Assembly: GCF_003086355.1 (NCBI RefSeq)
Contig: NZ_CP031733.1
Span: forward strand, 744,001-808,000
Reading direction: 5' to 3'
Source of the DNA: Streptococcus chenjunshii
Lineage (GTDB): Bacteria > Bacillota > Bacilli > Lactobacillales > Streptococcaceae
Length of the DNA: 64,000 nt
Made by a program: the position numbers and the translations under genes. The notes beneath the pieces are model-generated. The model made no database searches. It saw nothing but the letters and a program-made list of their open reading frames with translations, and had not been told where the DNA came from. Below are positions 1-8,877 of the stretch, in pieces; position 1 is the first letter of the stretch, and the number at the start of each line of letters is the position of its first letter.

Positions 1-641
1 GCGAAACACTGGCTGCAGCGGATCTGATTATCAGCTCTATCGATCTGGAAGAGATGCCTGACAATTATATTAAGGTCAGTCATATTATAACAGACAAAGA
101 AATGGATCATATCAGGGAACAGTATGCTCGGCTGACAAAAGGCAGGCGCAAAAATTTTTCCGCTTTCTCGAATAACCGTTTATCTGTCAGACTGATGCTT
201 GAAAGATTGTTGGATAACCAGGTTTTACTGCGGAAGAACTGCCGCTCACCTGAAGAATGTATCACATTTTTAGCCGATCATTCTTTGGCGCAGAATCGTG
301 AAAATCCTCTCTATTTACAATCTATTTTAGATCGGGAAAAACTGGGGAGCACCAGTCTTTATACAGGAGCTGCGCTGCCTCATGCGGATCCGCAGCATGT
401 CTGTGAATCACAACTGGTTATGATGACATTGCAAAAGCCTGTCAGCTGGGGCGGCAATTTGGTTAAAGTGGTTATGCTGATTGCCGTAGCAGAAAAAGAT
501 GAGACCTTCTGTAAAGAAGCTTTGATTAGCTTATATGACAAAATCAGCGATCCAGATTATATTGAAATGTTATGGCTGGCCAAAGACCGCCAAAGCTTTA
601 TCAATCAATTACTATCAGAGGTGAGTGCAGATGATGGATAA
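1..641 (+). CDS. PTS-type transcriptional regulator (BglG/LicR-like), C-terminal part
   Basis: The reading frame is open from base 3, so the gene starts before the window and only its C-terminal ~213 residues are present. The first ~35 residues look like the end of an EIIB-like domain. The rest is a fructose/mannitol-type EIIA domain with the phosphorylatable histidine in GAALPHADP. Multidomain regulators with PRD, EIIB-like and EIIA domains sense the phosphorylation state of the PTS and activate the adjacent sugar operon. The gene runs directly into the EIIA gene with overlapping ends, which supports a role as the local regulator. The DNA-binding and PRD domains are outside the window, so the exact family is inferred. 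Confidence 0.75.
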   Translation, partial: ETLAAADLIISSIDLEEMPDNYIKVSHIITDKEMDHIREQYARLTKGRRKNFSAFSNNRLSVRLMLERLLDNQVLLRKNCRSPEECITFLADHSLAQNRENPLYLQSILDREKLGSTSLYTGAALPHADPQHVCESQLVMMTLQKPVSWGGNLVKVVMLIAVAEKDETFCKEALISLYDKISDPDYIEMLWLAKDRQSFINQLLSEVSADDG

Positions 642-1092
642 AGAGATTATTGAGTTGGGAATTACAGAAATCAAAACAAAAGAAGCTGCTCTGACTTATT
701 TGGCTTCTAAATTGGCAGAGAAGGGACTGGTTACAGAGAATTTCACTGAAGCTATTTTGGAGCGGGAAAAGATTTTTCCTACAGGTTTACAGCTGCCCGG
801 TTATGGAGTAGCTATTCCTCATACTGATACAGTTTATGTCCGCAAACCACAGATTGCAGTTCTGACTTTAAAGGATCCGGTATCTTTTATTCAGATGGGG
901 ACAAGTGATACAGAAGTAGCTGTTGATGTTATTATTATGCTGGCAATTAAAGAAGTCCATAAACAAGTTGATATCCTTCAAAAGGTCATTCATCTTATCC
1001 AAGATACTCAAACAATCGGTCAAATCAGAACTTCATTGCCTCAAGACAAGCAGACTGTTGCCAATTTGCTGCAACAAAAAATAATGTTTTAG
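631..1092 (+). CDS. PTS EIIA component, fructose/galactitol family
   Basis: A 153-residue cytoplasmic EIIA of the fructose/mannitol/galactitol superfamily. The active histidine lies in AIPHTDTVYV (around residue 67), where it accepts phosphate from HPr for transfer to EIIB. I chose the ATG at 631, seven bases after AGAGGTG; an ATG at 634 and a GTG at 625 are alternatives. It overlaps the end of the upstream regulator and is followed after 15 bases by the EIIC gene, so the genes are one transcription unit. The galactitol assignment comes from the EIIC partner, not from EIIA itself. Confidence 0.85.
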   Translation: MMDKEIIELGITEIKTKEAALTYLASKLAEKGLVTENFTEAILEREKIFPTGLQLPGYGVAIPHTDTVYVRKPQIAVLTLKDPVSFIQMGTSDTEVAVDVIIMLAIKEVHKQVDILQKVIHLIQDTQTIGQIRTSLPQDKQTVANLLQQKIMF

Positions 1093-1107
1093 GAAGGAGA
1101 GGATTTT

Positions 1108-2415
1108 ATGCTGAATCTATTACAGAGTTTTATTGACTTAGGTGCTATTGTTGTTTTACCGATTTTAATTTTTATATTTGGCTTGTTTTTAGGAACACCT
1201 CTAAAGAAATCATTTACTGCAGGCATCACCGTAGGTATTGGCTTTGTCGGATTAAATTTGATTGTTGATTTGCTCAGCACGGCCTTAGGACCTGCTGCTC
1301 AGGAAATGGTCAAAAGATTCGGGCTGAACCTGACCACACTTGATGTGGGCTGGCCGGCAGCTTCAGCTATCTCTTACGGGACTTTGCTGGGAAGCCTGTC
1401 CATTCCGATTGGGATTGGCATCAACCTTTTACTGTTATTCTTAGGATTGACTAAAACCCTGATGGTGGACATGTGGAATTTTTGGCATGCTGCCTTTATT
1501 GGTTCCTTGGTTTATGCGGTTACCGGCCATTTTATTTTAGGACTGTATGCCATGACAGCTTATCTGGTGCTTATTTATCTCTTAGCGGATATTATTGCAC
1601 CTACTATTCAGAAATTTTACAGCTTTCCGAATATTACCTTTCCGCACGGCACTTCAGCACCAGGCTTCTTAATAGCTCTGCCGCTTAATTGGCTGTTTGA
1701 CCGTATTCCCGGTTTCAATAAGATTAAAGCTGATCCGGAAACCATTCAAAAAAAATTCGGTGTTTTTGGAGAAAGCACGGTTATTGGTTTGATTATTGGC
1801 TTAATAATCGGCCTTTTAGCCGGATATCACCTAAAAGATATCCTTCAGCTGGGAGTCAGAACGGCAGCTGTTATGGTCTTAATGCCCAGAATGGTCGCTT
1901 TGCTGATGGAAGGTTTAACGCCAATTTCCGAAGCAGCTAATCAATTTGTCCAAAAAAGATTTCCTGGACGTGCGGTTAATATCGGGATGGATTCTGCCCT
2001 GTCAGTCGGTCATCCAGCAGTGCTCTCCAGTTCCTTGCTGCTTGTTCCGATAACCATCTTTTTAGCTGTTATCTTACCCGGAAACAGCACACTGCCTTTT
2101 GGCGATTTAGCGACTATTCCATTTGTTGTCTGTCTGATGGCTGCTGTTTTTAAGGGGAATATTGTCCGGACCGTTGTTGGCGGAACGCTCTATCTGGTAT
2201 CCATTTTTTATATTACTTCCTGGGTGGCTCCGCTTGTTACTGCTGCTGCTCAAGCAGCTAAGTTCGATTTGGACGGTCAAACCAGTATTACTGCCCTAGC
2301 CGAAGGGGGGCTTATGGCCGACCTGGCTGTTTGTCTTTGGCGCCAAAACACTGCCTTGGGCTGTTATTACAGCTGTTTTGCTGGTTTCACTGGCTGGTTT
2401 GTACTATATGAATAA
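1108..2415 (+). CDS. gatC: PTS EIIC component, galactitol (GatC) family, apparent C-terminal frameshift
   Basis: An integral membrane permease of about ten hydrophobic segments resembling the galactitol EIIC family, which carries the sugar across the membrane while EIIB phosphorylates it. The readable frame ends at 2415 with an odd tail. If the run of six G at 2305-2310 were five, the frame would continue as EGGLWPTWLFVFGAK and end in a normal membrane segment followed by YMNKVKK, stopping at 2428. That restored tail is hydrophobic and fits the family much better, so the last ~35 residues as written are probably out of frame. This may be a true mutation, a slippery-run variant or a sequencing error. 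RBS GGAGAGG lies just upstream. Confidence 0.8.
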   Translation: MLNLLQSFIDLGAIVVLPILIFIFGLFLGTPLKKSFTAGITVGIGFVGLNLIVDLLSTALGPAAQEMVKRFGLNLTTLDVGWPAASAISYGTLLGSLSIPIGIGINLLLLFLGLTKTLMVDMWNFWHAAFIGSLVYAVTGHFILGLYAMTAYLVLIYLLADIIAPTIQKFYSFPNITFPHGTSAPGFLIALPLNWLFDRIPGFNKIKADPETIQKKFGVFGESTVIGLIIGLIIGLLAGYHLKDILQLGVRTAAVMVLMPRMVALLMEGLTPISEAANQFVQKRFPGRAVNIGMDSALSVGHPAVLSSSLLLVPITIFLAVILPGNSTLPFGDLATIPFVVCLMAAVFKGNIVRTVVGGTLYLVSIFYITSWVAPLVTAAAQAAKFDLDGQTSITALAEGGLMADLAVCLWRQNTALGCYYSCFAGFTGWFVLYE

Positions 2416-2445
2416 AGTTAAAAAATAATAAAAAGAGGTGAAGTG

Positions 2446-2730
2446 ATGAAAAAACTATTGATTATGTGCGGTTCTGGTATTGCTACCTCAACTGTTGTTG
2501 CTGGGAAAGTACGTGACTGGTTGGAGGAAAAAGGGTACACTGATGAGGTTTCCCTCTATCAGTCAAAGGTAGCAGAAGAAGTCAATCATATTGACGACTA
2601 CGATATTGTTATCAGTACGACTGTGGTTCCAGACAGCATTAAAAATAAGGTTATTGCCGGTTTACCCTTGTTAACAGGGATTAATGTCCAAGCATTCTGG
2701 GACGAGCTGGCAGAAAAGCTTCAAAATTAA
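2446..2730 (+). CDS. gatB: PTS EIIB component, galactitol family
   Basis: A 94-residue cytoplasmic EIIB of the lactose/galactitol type. The phosphorylated cysteine is in the N-terminal loop LIMCGSGIATST. It takes phosphate from the EIIA encoded upstream and passes it to sugar bound by EIIC. The ATG at 2446 follows GAGGTG with normal spacing; the GTG at 2443 is an alternative. It lies 17 bases after the restored EIIC stop and appears to be the last gene of the operon. A perfect palindrome (GGCAG..CCAAGCTTGG..CTGCC) follows at 2733-2753 but has no clear T-run. Confidence 0.85.
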   Translation: MKKLLIMCGSGIATSTVVAGKVRDWLEEKGYTDEVSLYQSKVAEEVNHIDDYDIVISTTVVPDSIKNKVIAGLPLLTGINVQAFWDELAEKLQN

Positions 2731-2849
2731 AGGGCAGATCCAAGCTTGGCTGCCTACAGCTGTTTCCCAAAATAATAATTAATGATTGACCAACTCTTTT
2801 AAAATTCTTATAATAGAATAAAAAATCATTGAGCAATGGTCTAAGAGTA

Positions 2850-3390
2850 TGCAAAAAGGGGATCAGGTCTCCAGTGCCGATTCAACATTTCCAGCTAAAA
2901 ACGTCTGAAAACTTTGCAGACTTTCGCTTGCCGCCCTCTTCTAGTCGTCCTGGCAGGGGTGCGTCTGCGAAATCACAGATTTCTGGCTTACCGCCTTTTC
3001 ATACGGATTTTTAAACGGGCTTTGTATCTTGGTGGAATCGAACACGGCCTAAAATCCTAGTGAAAAAGATAAAGTCCATCGCGATGTGGAGCATCGCTCG
3101 TCCTTCCCTATTTTCATACGGATTTTTAAACGGCCTTTGTATCTTATGGAATTGAACACGGCCTAAACGCTGTGTAAAAAAGATAGCCCTCCCTTGAGTC
3201 TTTAGTGACTCGGCGGTCAGGCTCCTATTTTTACTTTGCGTTCTTCACGGGCTTTGTATCTTATGGAATTGAACACGGCCTAAACGCTCGGGAAAAAGAT
3301 GTCCCTCCCTCGTGTTTTGCAACACATCGGTTGGGCCCCTATTTTTCAGTCGCTTTTTAAACGGCCTTTGTATCTTATGGAGAGTGTGTT
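2850..3390 (+). repeat. Palindromic repeat block 1 (one truncated long unit, three short units)
   Basis: Short units lie at 3046-3135, 3160-3252 and 3277-3366, spaced 114-117 bases, after a truncated long unit that ends at about 3020. The first has arms AAAATCC and GGATTTT with GGCC at both ends; the second has AACGC and GCGTT. Central hairpins differ: GAGTC/GACTC in the second, GTGTT/AACAC in the third. Linkers read TTTGTATCTTATGG then AATTGAACAC. The last copy of the linker's first half runs into the ribosome-binding site of the PH-domain gene. Confidence 0.85.
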
Positions 3391-3771
3391 ATGGGAATTT
3401 TTTCTGGTTTGTTTGGTAATGCTTCACAGAGAGATAAGGAGAAGGTTAAGCGCCAGCTTCAGGATATTCTGCTTCCTAGCGAAGAGGTAGAGCTAGCTTT
3501 TGTTTTAATTCGCGACCTGATTGTTTTTACAGAAAAACGTCTGATTTTAGTGGACAAACAAGGGGTAACAGGTAAAAAAACATCTTATAAATCTATCCCT
3601 TATCGTGCTATTTCTCGCTTTACAGTTGAGACATCGGGACATTTTGATCTGGATGCTGAATTAAAAATATGGGTTTCATCAGCAGCTGATCCGGCAGAGG
3701 TTCTGCAATTTAAGAGTGATTGCAGCGTTATTGATATTCAGCAGGCCTTAGCTGCAGCTGTTCTTAAGTAG
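3391..3771 (+). CDS. PH domain-containing protein (bacterial PH_1 type)
   Basis: A 126-residue soluble protein matching the bacterial pleckstrin-homology-like family (formerly DUF1696), whose members form small beta-barrel domains of unknown ligand. The pattern seen is an N-terminal helix (about residues 8-30), then beta strands including IRDLIVFTEKRLILVDKQ, then a C-terminal helix. There is no signal peptide or membrane segment. The ATG at 3391 follows GGAGAG, which directly abuts the last repeat unit of block 1. It stands alone upstream of cshA, 142 bases away. The role is unknown. Confidence 0.7.
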   Translation: MGIFSGLFGNASQRDKEKVKRQLQDILLPSEEVELAFVLIRDLIVFTEKRLILVDKQGVTGKKTSYKSIPYRAISRFTVETSGHFDLDAELKIWVSSAADPAEVLQFKSDCSVIDIQQALAAAVLK

Positions 3772-3913
3772 CTGGATGAAAGCGTGTTATTTATGAAATT
3801 AAGCTGATTCCCTATCTTTTTTTCATGGATTGTGTTAAACTAAATAAGTTGTTAAACAACAAATTTAAGTTTTATAAGGTAGCTTCGTACTGCCTTTTAG
3901 AAAAGAGAACACA

Positions 3914-5464
3914 GTGAAATTTACAGAATTAAAGTTATCAGATAATATTCTGGCAGCGGTGGAAAAGGCTGGTTTTACGGAACCCTCGCCTATTCAGGAA
4001 TTAACCATTCCCATTGCTTTGAGAGGGAAGGATTTGATTGGGCAGGCTCAGACAGGGACAGGAAAAACAGCTGCTTTTGGACTTCCAACTCTTGATAAAA
4101 TCGACACAGATAAAAATGTGATTCAAGCTCTTGTTGTTGCTCCGACACGTGAGTTAGCTGTACAAAGCCAAGAAGAACTTTTTCGCTTTGGCCGTGAAAA
4201 AGGTGTTAAAGTCCGCTCCGTTTATGGCGGTTCAAGTATTGAAAAACAAATTAAAGCTCTTAAATCCGGAGCCCATGTTGTTGTTGGGACACCCGGACGT
4301 CTCCTTGATTTGATTAAGCGCAAAGCATTGAAACTATCTCAAGTTGAAACGCTGATTTTAGATGAGGCTGATGAAATGCTGAATATGGGCTTTTTAGAAG
4401 ATATTGAGGCTATTATCAGCTATGTCCCTAAAGAACGGCAGACACTGCTCTTTTCAGCTACTATGCCTGATGCTATCAAGGGTATCGGCATCAAGTTCAT
4501 GAAAGATCCTGAGCATGTCAAAGTTGCAGCGAAAGAACTGACGACTGACCTTGTTGATCAATACTATATTCGGGTCAAAGAAGGGGAGAAATTTGATACA
4601 ATGACTCAGCTAATGGATGTTGATCAGCCAGAGCTGTCCATTGTTTTTGGCCGTACTAAACGCCGTGTTGATGAGCTGACCCGAGGACTTAAGTTGCGTG
4701 GTTTTCGTGCAGAAGGTATTCACGGAGATCTTGATCAGGGCAAGAGACTGCGTGTCTTGCGTGATTTCAAAAATGATAACCTCGATATTCTGGTTGCCAC
4801 AGATGTTGCAGCACGAGGTTTGGATATCTCTGGTGTGACTCATGTCTACAACTATGATATTCCTCAAGATCCGGAAAGTTATGTTCACCGTATCGGCCGT
4901 ACTGGCCGTGCCGGTAAGTTTGGTCAGTCTATTACCTTTGTATCACCGAATGAGATGGGCTATCTCTCGATTATTGAGCGTCTGACAAAAAAACGCATGA
5001 AAGGCCTTAAACCGCCTACTGCTCAGGAGGCTTTTCAGGCTAAGAAAAAGGTTGCTCTCCGGAAAATTGAGCGCGATTTTGCGGATGAAGCTGTCCGTGA
5101 CCGCTTTGAAAAATTTAAGGGGGATGCGGTTAAATTAGCGGCAGAGTTTACCCCGGAAGAACTGGCTCTTTATATTTTAAGCTTAACTGTTCAAGATCCG
5201 GAAGCCCTGCCTAAAGTCGAAATTGCCAGAGAAAAACCACTTCCATTTAAGCCATCTGGCGGTACTTTCAATGATAAGGGCAGAAGTCGAGACAGAAAAC
5301 GCGGCGGCCGTTATGACCGCCGAGGCCGGGATGGCCGCCGTGAATTTAAGAGGGTTTCTAACAAAAATAAAAAAGATTTTCAAAATAAAAATAATAAACG
5401 CCCTCACCGGACTTCAAGTGAAAAGAAAAGCGGTTTTGTCATCCGCAATAAAGGAGAAAGATAG
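3914..5464 (+). CDS. cshA: DEAD-box ATP-dependent RNA helicase CshA
   Basis: A 516-residue RNA helicase. Seen in order: the Q motif ([10 protein letters not shown]), Walker [15 protein letters not shown], the DEAD box [11 protein letters not shown], and the C-terminal helicase domain with [10 protein letters not shown]. After about residue 420 comes a basic, Arg/Gly/Lys/Asn-rich tail typical of CshA, used for RNA contact. CshA unwinds mRNA in the degradosome and assists ribosome assembly at low temperature. The start is GTG at 3914, giving MKFTELKLS, the conserved N-terminus of streptococcal CshA. The gene is single, with two hairpin terminators downstream. Confidence 0.95.
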   Translation: MKFTELKLSDNILAAVEKAGFTEPSPIQELTIPIALRGKDLIGQAQTGTGKTAAFGLPTLDKIDTDKNVIQALVVAPTRELAVQSQEELFRFGREKGVKVRSVYGGSSIEKQIKALKSGAHVVVGTPGRLLDLIKRKALKLSQVETLILDEADEMLNMGFLEDIEAIISYVPKERQTLLFSATMPDAIKGIGIKFMKDPEHVKVAAKELTTDLVDQYYIRVKEGEKFDTMTQLMDVDQPELSIVFGRTKRRVDELTRGLKLRGFRAEGIHGDLDQGKRLRVLRDFKNDNLDILVATDVAARGLDISGVTHVYNYDIPQDPESYVHRIGRTGRAGKFGQSITFVSPNEMGYLSIIERLTKKRMKGLKPPTAQEAFQAKKKVALRKIERDFADEAVRDRFEKFKGDAVKLAAEFTPEELALYILSLTVQDPEALPKVEIAREKPLPFKPSGGTFNDKGRSRDRKRGGRYDRRGRDGRREFKRVSNKNKKDFQNKNNKRPHRTSSEKKSGFVIRNKGER

Positions 5465-5535
5465 TCTTATTTTGCTATTTTTATCCGTTTAGATAAAAAT
5501 AAAAGATTATTCCCATCACAGCTGTTTCATCCCGA

Positions 5536-5566
5536 AGACAAACCTCACATGAGGTCTGTCTTTTTT
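5536..5566 (+). terminator. Intrinsic terminator after cshA
   Basis: Nested stem AGACA..ACCTCA / TGAGGT..TGTCT with a two-base loop, followed by six T. It lies 70 bases after the cshA stop. Confidence 0.85.
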
Positions 5567-5682
5567 GATTGAGCTGCAAAGCTATGAGTTTTCAATTAAT
5601 AAGCAAATAATGAGAGTGGCTGCTTAGAAATTAAGACGCATCCAGATAAGGCTATCCAAACACAAAAGCTATTCTATAAAAT

Positions 5683-5717
5683 AAACTAAGCTGGACACTT
5701 AATCCCAGCTTAGTTTT
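5683..5717. terminator. Second hairpin between cshA and the convergent methyltransferase gene
   Basis: AAACTAAGCTGG and CCAGCTTAGTTTT form a 12-pair stem around a 10-base loop, with T on the plus side and A before it. It could stop transcription from either strand. The rest of the 363-base intergenic region shows no gene. Confidence 0.7.
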
Positions 5718-5827
5718 AAAAAGACACTGCGAGAAATAAGACTGTCAGCGAAAAGCAAATAGAACTCAGACACATCAAGATGAAATCACTCGTATGGTTT
5801 CGGAGGAATATGGAGAAAACAGAAAAT

Positions 5828-6841
5828 CTATATAGCAGTATCAGTTTTATCTTTTATGTAGGCTAATTTTTCGGCTCTGGTTTTTTGTTTAAAGTGTTTC
5901 TCAGCTTTCATGGCTGCATTTTTATGATTAAAAGACTCCCAATAAAGGAGTTTAACCGGCAGCCGGCCTTTGGTGTATTTTGCCCCTTTCCCGGCATTGT
6001 GAGTTTTAAGGCGCTTTTTAAGATCGGTTGTGTAGCCCGTATAGAGACTGCCGTCAGCGCACTCTAAAACATACATGTAAGCCCTCGGTCCTGTTTCTTT
6101 GCCAAAATAAATAGCAAACACTTCATCGGTATATTCACCGTTGTCTTTGTGAATAACCAAGGGCGGGAGAATCTTTAGACCGTCTAGCGAACCATCCTTA
6201 ATAGCTTCAATAAGGAGCATATTTGCTTCTTTATTTTGTTTCGGGTAAACAAATTGAATACGTTTAGGAGCTAATTTATATTTTTTCAGCGTTTCAATAA
6301 TCTCCATAAAACGATCCGGTCTGTGTACTAAAGCAAGTCTTCCGTTTGATTTTAAAGCTTGCTGACTGACCGCACAAATCTCTTCTAAATTGGTCGTTAT
6401 TTCATGTCTGGCCAATAAATAATACGGAGAGAGGTTCTTTTTGGAGCTCTTACTTGTCTTAAAATAAGGCGGATTGCAGAGAATTAAATCGACACCGGAA
6501 CGCGGCACATAGGCCAGCAGATTATTAAGATTATCTTCTATCATGCTAACCTGATCTTGCAGCTGATTGAGTTCAATAGAACGCTGTCCCATATCTGCTA
6601 AGCGTTCTTGCAATTCAATCTCAACAATTTTGGCCTTCGTTCTAGTTGAAGCGAAGAGACCGACAGCGCCATTGCCGGAGCATAAATCAACAACCAGGCC
6701 TTTGCTGGGAAATTTAGGAAAACGGGAAAGGAGAACAGAATCAACGGAATAGCTGAAAACATCTTTGTTCTGAATAATCTTAACGTCAGTGGAAAAAAGC
6801 TGGTCGATCCGTTCTTTATTTTTTAAAATCGGCTTAGTCAT
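5828..6841 (-). CDS. Fused tRNA-type adenine methyltransferase (YabB/TrmN6-like) and GIY-YIG nuclease (YazA-like)
   Basis: A 337-residue two-domain protein. Residues 1-~250 form a SAM-dependent methyltransferase with the SAM loop [16 protein letters not shown] and catalytic ILCNPPYFK, as in enzymes that methylate adenine in tRNA or other nucleic acid. Residues ~252-337 form a GIY-YIG domain ([18 protein letters not shown], then the catalytic-type R and the ..KGAKYTKGR.. stretch). In B. subtilis these are separate adjacent genes, yabB and yazA; here they share one frame with no stop. The target of the nuclease-like part is unknown. The gene is convergent with cshA. Confidence 0.85.
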   Translation of the reverse strand: MTKPILKNKERIDQLFSTDVKIIQNKDVFSYSVDSVLLSRFPKFPSKGLVVDLCSGNGAVGLFASTRTKAKIVEIELQERLADMGQRSIELNQLQDQVSMIEDNLNNLLAYVPRSGVDLILCNPPYFKTSKSSKKNLSPYYLLARHEITTNLEEICAVSQQALKSNGRLALVHRPDRFMEIIETLKKYKLAPKRIQFVYPKQNKEANMLLIEAIKDGSLDGLKILPPLVIHKDNGEYTDEVFAIYFGKETGPRAYMYVLECADGSLYTGYTTDLKKRLKTHNAGKGAKYTKGRLPVKLLYWESFNHKNAAMKAEKHFKQKTRAEKLAYIKDKTDTAI

Positions 6842-7129
6842 GGGTTTTATTATAACAAAATTTCCTTTTGCTGCAAACAGCAGTCAGAGGTTATAATTCC
6901 TGCCTGTTCATTTAGACTGAATGAAATCTGTTTTGAAATTTATGGGCACACAACCTTTCCCTCTGCCATTCCATTCATTGTTTTTCTCCTATTTTTAGCA
7001 GTTAATCCTTAAACCGCAAAATAAAATAATTGCTGACTATTTTTGAAAAGAAATAAAAAAGTGATTTTTCTGTCTTCTTAAATAGACTGAGAAATGGTAC
7101 AATGAAGAGGAATATTTTTGTTACATTCT
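6842..7129. other. Intergenic region before repeat block 2, possible promoter for plsC
   Basis: No gene is visible in these 288 bases. TACAAT at 7098-7103 could be a -10 box with a poor -35 (TTCTTA) 17 bases upstream. If it is used, the plsC transcript would carry a leader of over 900 bases containing the whole of repeat block 2. Confidence 0.35.
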
Positions 7130-8010
7130 AAAAGCTTGGCAGAGGTGCTGCCTGTGAAATCAGAGATTTCTGGCTTACCGCCAGCCGTAGCCGTCTGAAG
7201 GCTTTGCCGTCTTGACAGCCGACCGCACCCTTCTAGTCGTCCTGGCAGGGGTGCTGCCTGTGAAATCAGAGATTTCTGGCTTACCGCCAGCCGTAGCCGT
7301 CTGAAGGCTTTGCCGTCTTGACAGCCGACCGCACCCTTCTAGTCGTCCTGGCAGGGGTGCGCCGACGAAATCGAAGATTTCTGGCTTACCGCCTTTTCAT
7401 ACGGATTTTTATACGGCCTTTGTATCTTGTTGGAATTGAACACGCCCTAAGAGCTGTGCAAAAAAGACAGTCTGTCCTAGAGCCTTACGGCTCTTCGTCC
7501 AGCCTCCTATTTTTGCTTTGCTCTTTTAACGGGCTTCGTATCTTGTTGGAATTGAACACGGCCTGAAAGCTCGGAAAAAAGACAGCCCCCTAGAGTCTTT
7601 AGTGACTCTTCGGTCAGGCTCCTATTTTTCAGTCGCTTTCTTAACGGCCTTTGTATCTTGGTGAATTGAACACGCCCTAAGAGCTGTGCAAAAAAGACAG
7701 TCTGTCCTAGAGCCTTGCGGCTCTTCGTCCAGCCTCCTATTTTTGCTTTGCTCTTTTAACGGGCTTTGTATCTTGTTGGAATTGAACACGCCCTAAGAGC
7801 TATGCAAAAAAGACAGTCTGTCCTAGAGCCTTGCGGCTCTTCGTCCAGCCTCCTATTTTTGCTTTGCTCTTTTAACGGGCTTTGTATCTTGTTGGAATTG
7901 AACACGCCCTAAGAGCTGTGCAAAAAAGACAGTCTGTCCTAGAGCCTTGCGGCTCTTCGTCCAGCCTCCTATTTTTGCTTTGCTCTTTTAACGGGCTTCG
8001 TATCTTGTTA
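7130..8010 (+). repeat. Palindromic repeat block 2: tandem array of five short units after a duplicated long-unit segment
   Basis: The first part (7130-7420) is the 3' portion of a long unit containing a 106-base tandem duplication (copies begin at 7145 and 7251). Five short units follow at 7444-7534, 7560-7649, 7674-7764, 7790-7880 and 7906-7996, mostly at a 116-base period. Four have GCCC/GGGC ends, AGAGC/GCTCT arms and a central AGAGCC/GGCTCT hairpin. The second has GGCC/GGCC ends and a GAGTC/GACTC hairpin. The last linker half leads into the plsC ribosome-binding site. Confidence 0.9.
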
Positions 8011-8028
8011 ATAAAAAGGAGATTTTTT

Positions 8029-8769
8029 GTGTTTTACGCTTATTTACGTGGTTTGGTGGCTTTTTTACTTTGGCTGGTTAATGGCAATGCGGTTTATCGT
8101 CACCGTGAACGGATACTGAGTCAAAGCGAGAACTATATTTTAGTTGCCCCTCACCGGACATGGTGGGATCCTGTTTATTTGGCTTTTGCGACAAAACCTA
8201 AACAGTTTATTTTTATGGCTAAGAAGGAGCTTTTTACCAATCGTATTTTTGGTTGGTGGATTCGGATGTGCGGCGCTTTTCCTATAGATCGGGAAAATCC
8301 AGGTCAGGAAGCTATTAAGTATCCAGTAAAGGTCTTAAAAAACAGTGATCGCTCCTTGATTATGTTTCCCAGCGGAAGCCGCCATTCCACAGATGTTAAA
8401 GGGGGAGTAGCGGTTATTGCTAAGATGGCTAAAGTTAAAATTCAGCCAGCTGTTTATGGTGGTCCGCGCTCATTCAAGGGGCTGCTTAAGGGAGAACCTA
8501 TTGATATTAATTTTGGCCAAGCTATTGACATAAGCGATATTAAACGAATGAATGATGATGGTATTAATGAGGTTGCCGACCGTGTTCAAAGGAGTTTCTC
8601 TCAGCTTGATACGGAGAACGCTGAATACGGGCGGACAAAGAAGCTGAACCCGCTAACGTATATTTACCGCCTGCCTCTTGGCCTGCTGGCTGCTGTGGTG
8701 GTTTTACTAACCTTGCTGTTCAGCTATTTAGCCAGCTTTGTCTGGAATCCTGAGAAACATCGTAAATAA
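8029..8769 (+). CDS. plsC: 1-acyl-sn-glycerol-3-phosphate acyltransferase (PlsC family)
   Basis: A 246-residue acyltransferase of phospholipid synthesis, which adds a second acyl chain to lysophosphatidic acid at the membrane. Motifs seen: HRTWWD (catalytic HX4D), then CGAFPIDRE, then FPSGSRH (the E of the usual FPEG-type box is S here). A hydrophobic segment at the C-terminus (about residues 215-238) and another near the N-terminus suggest membrane attachment. The frame runs open upstream through repeat block 2, but the real start is GTG at 8029, seven bases after AAGGAG. Position just before comEA-comEC matches the order I recall in S. mutans. Confidence 0.85.
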   Translation: MFYAYLRGLVAFLLWLVNGNAVYRHRERILSQSENYILVAPHRTWWDPVYLAFATKPKQFIFMAKKELFTNRIFGWWIRMCGAFPIDRENPGQEAIKYPVKVLKNSDRSLIMFPSGSRHSTDVKGGVAVIAKMAKVKIQPAVYGGPRSFKGLLKGEPIDINFGQAIDISDIKRMNDDGINEVADRVQRSFSQLDTENAEYGRTKKLNPLTYIYRLPLGLLAAVVVLLTLLFSYLASFVWNPEKHRK

Positions 8770-8788
8770 TTTTCTTATCAAAAATTTT

Positions 8789-8831
8789 AAAGGCTTTGAA
8801 CATGATTTTCGACATGTTTGAGGCTTTTTTT
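8789..8831 (+). terminator. Terminator between plsC and comEA
   Basis: AAGGCTTTGAACATG pairs with CATGTTTGAGGCTTTTTTT (one G-T pair and one mismatch) around a short loop, ending in seven T. It separates the competence genes from plsC. Confidence 0.85.
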
Positions 8832-8849
8832 GCTGTTTTCTCATATTTT

Positions 8850-8857
8850 TTCGAATA
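8850..8857 (+). promoter_or_regulatory. Probable SigX (ComX) com-box upstream of comEA
   Basis: TTCGAATA preceded by a T-run matches the streptococcal com-box (TACGAATA) at seven of eight bases. It lies 20 bases before the comEA start. The same TTTTTCGAATA occurs 18 bases before coiA at 38606-38613, and both are late competence genes. Confidence 0.65.
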
Positions 8858-8877
8858 TTAACAGTGAGGAGGGGAGT

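Noticed and set aside
2829..3490. Short open frames within repeat block 1
   Set aside because: They run across linker and hairpin sequence, lack ribosome-binding sites, and similar frames occur in other copies only because of shared bases.
7444..7996. CRISPR array
   Set aside because: The period is 116 bases, the repeated part is ~91 bases and palindromic, and the linker between units is constant. CRISPR arrays have short constant repeats and unique spacers, and no cas gene is present.
7444..7996. Integron attC sites
   Set aside because: The structure-over-sequence conservation is similar, but there is no integrase, no cassette genes between units, and the core GTTRRRY / RYYYAAC sites are not found.
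7882..8028. Extended N-terminus of PlsC
   Set aside because: The open frame continues into repeat block 2, but the GTG at 8029 has a good ribosome-binding site and gives the normal protein length.
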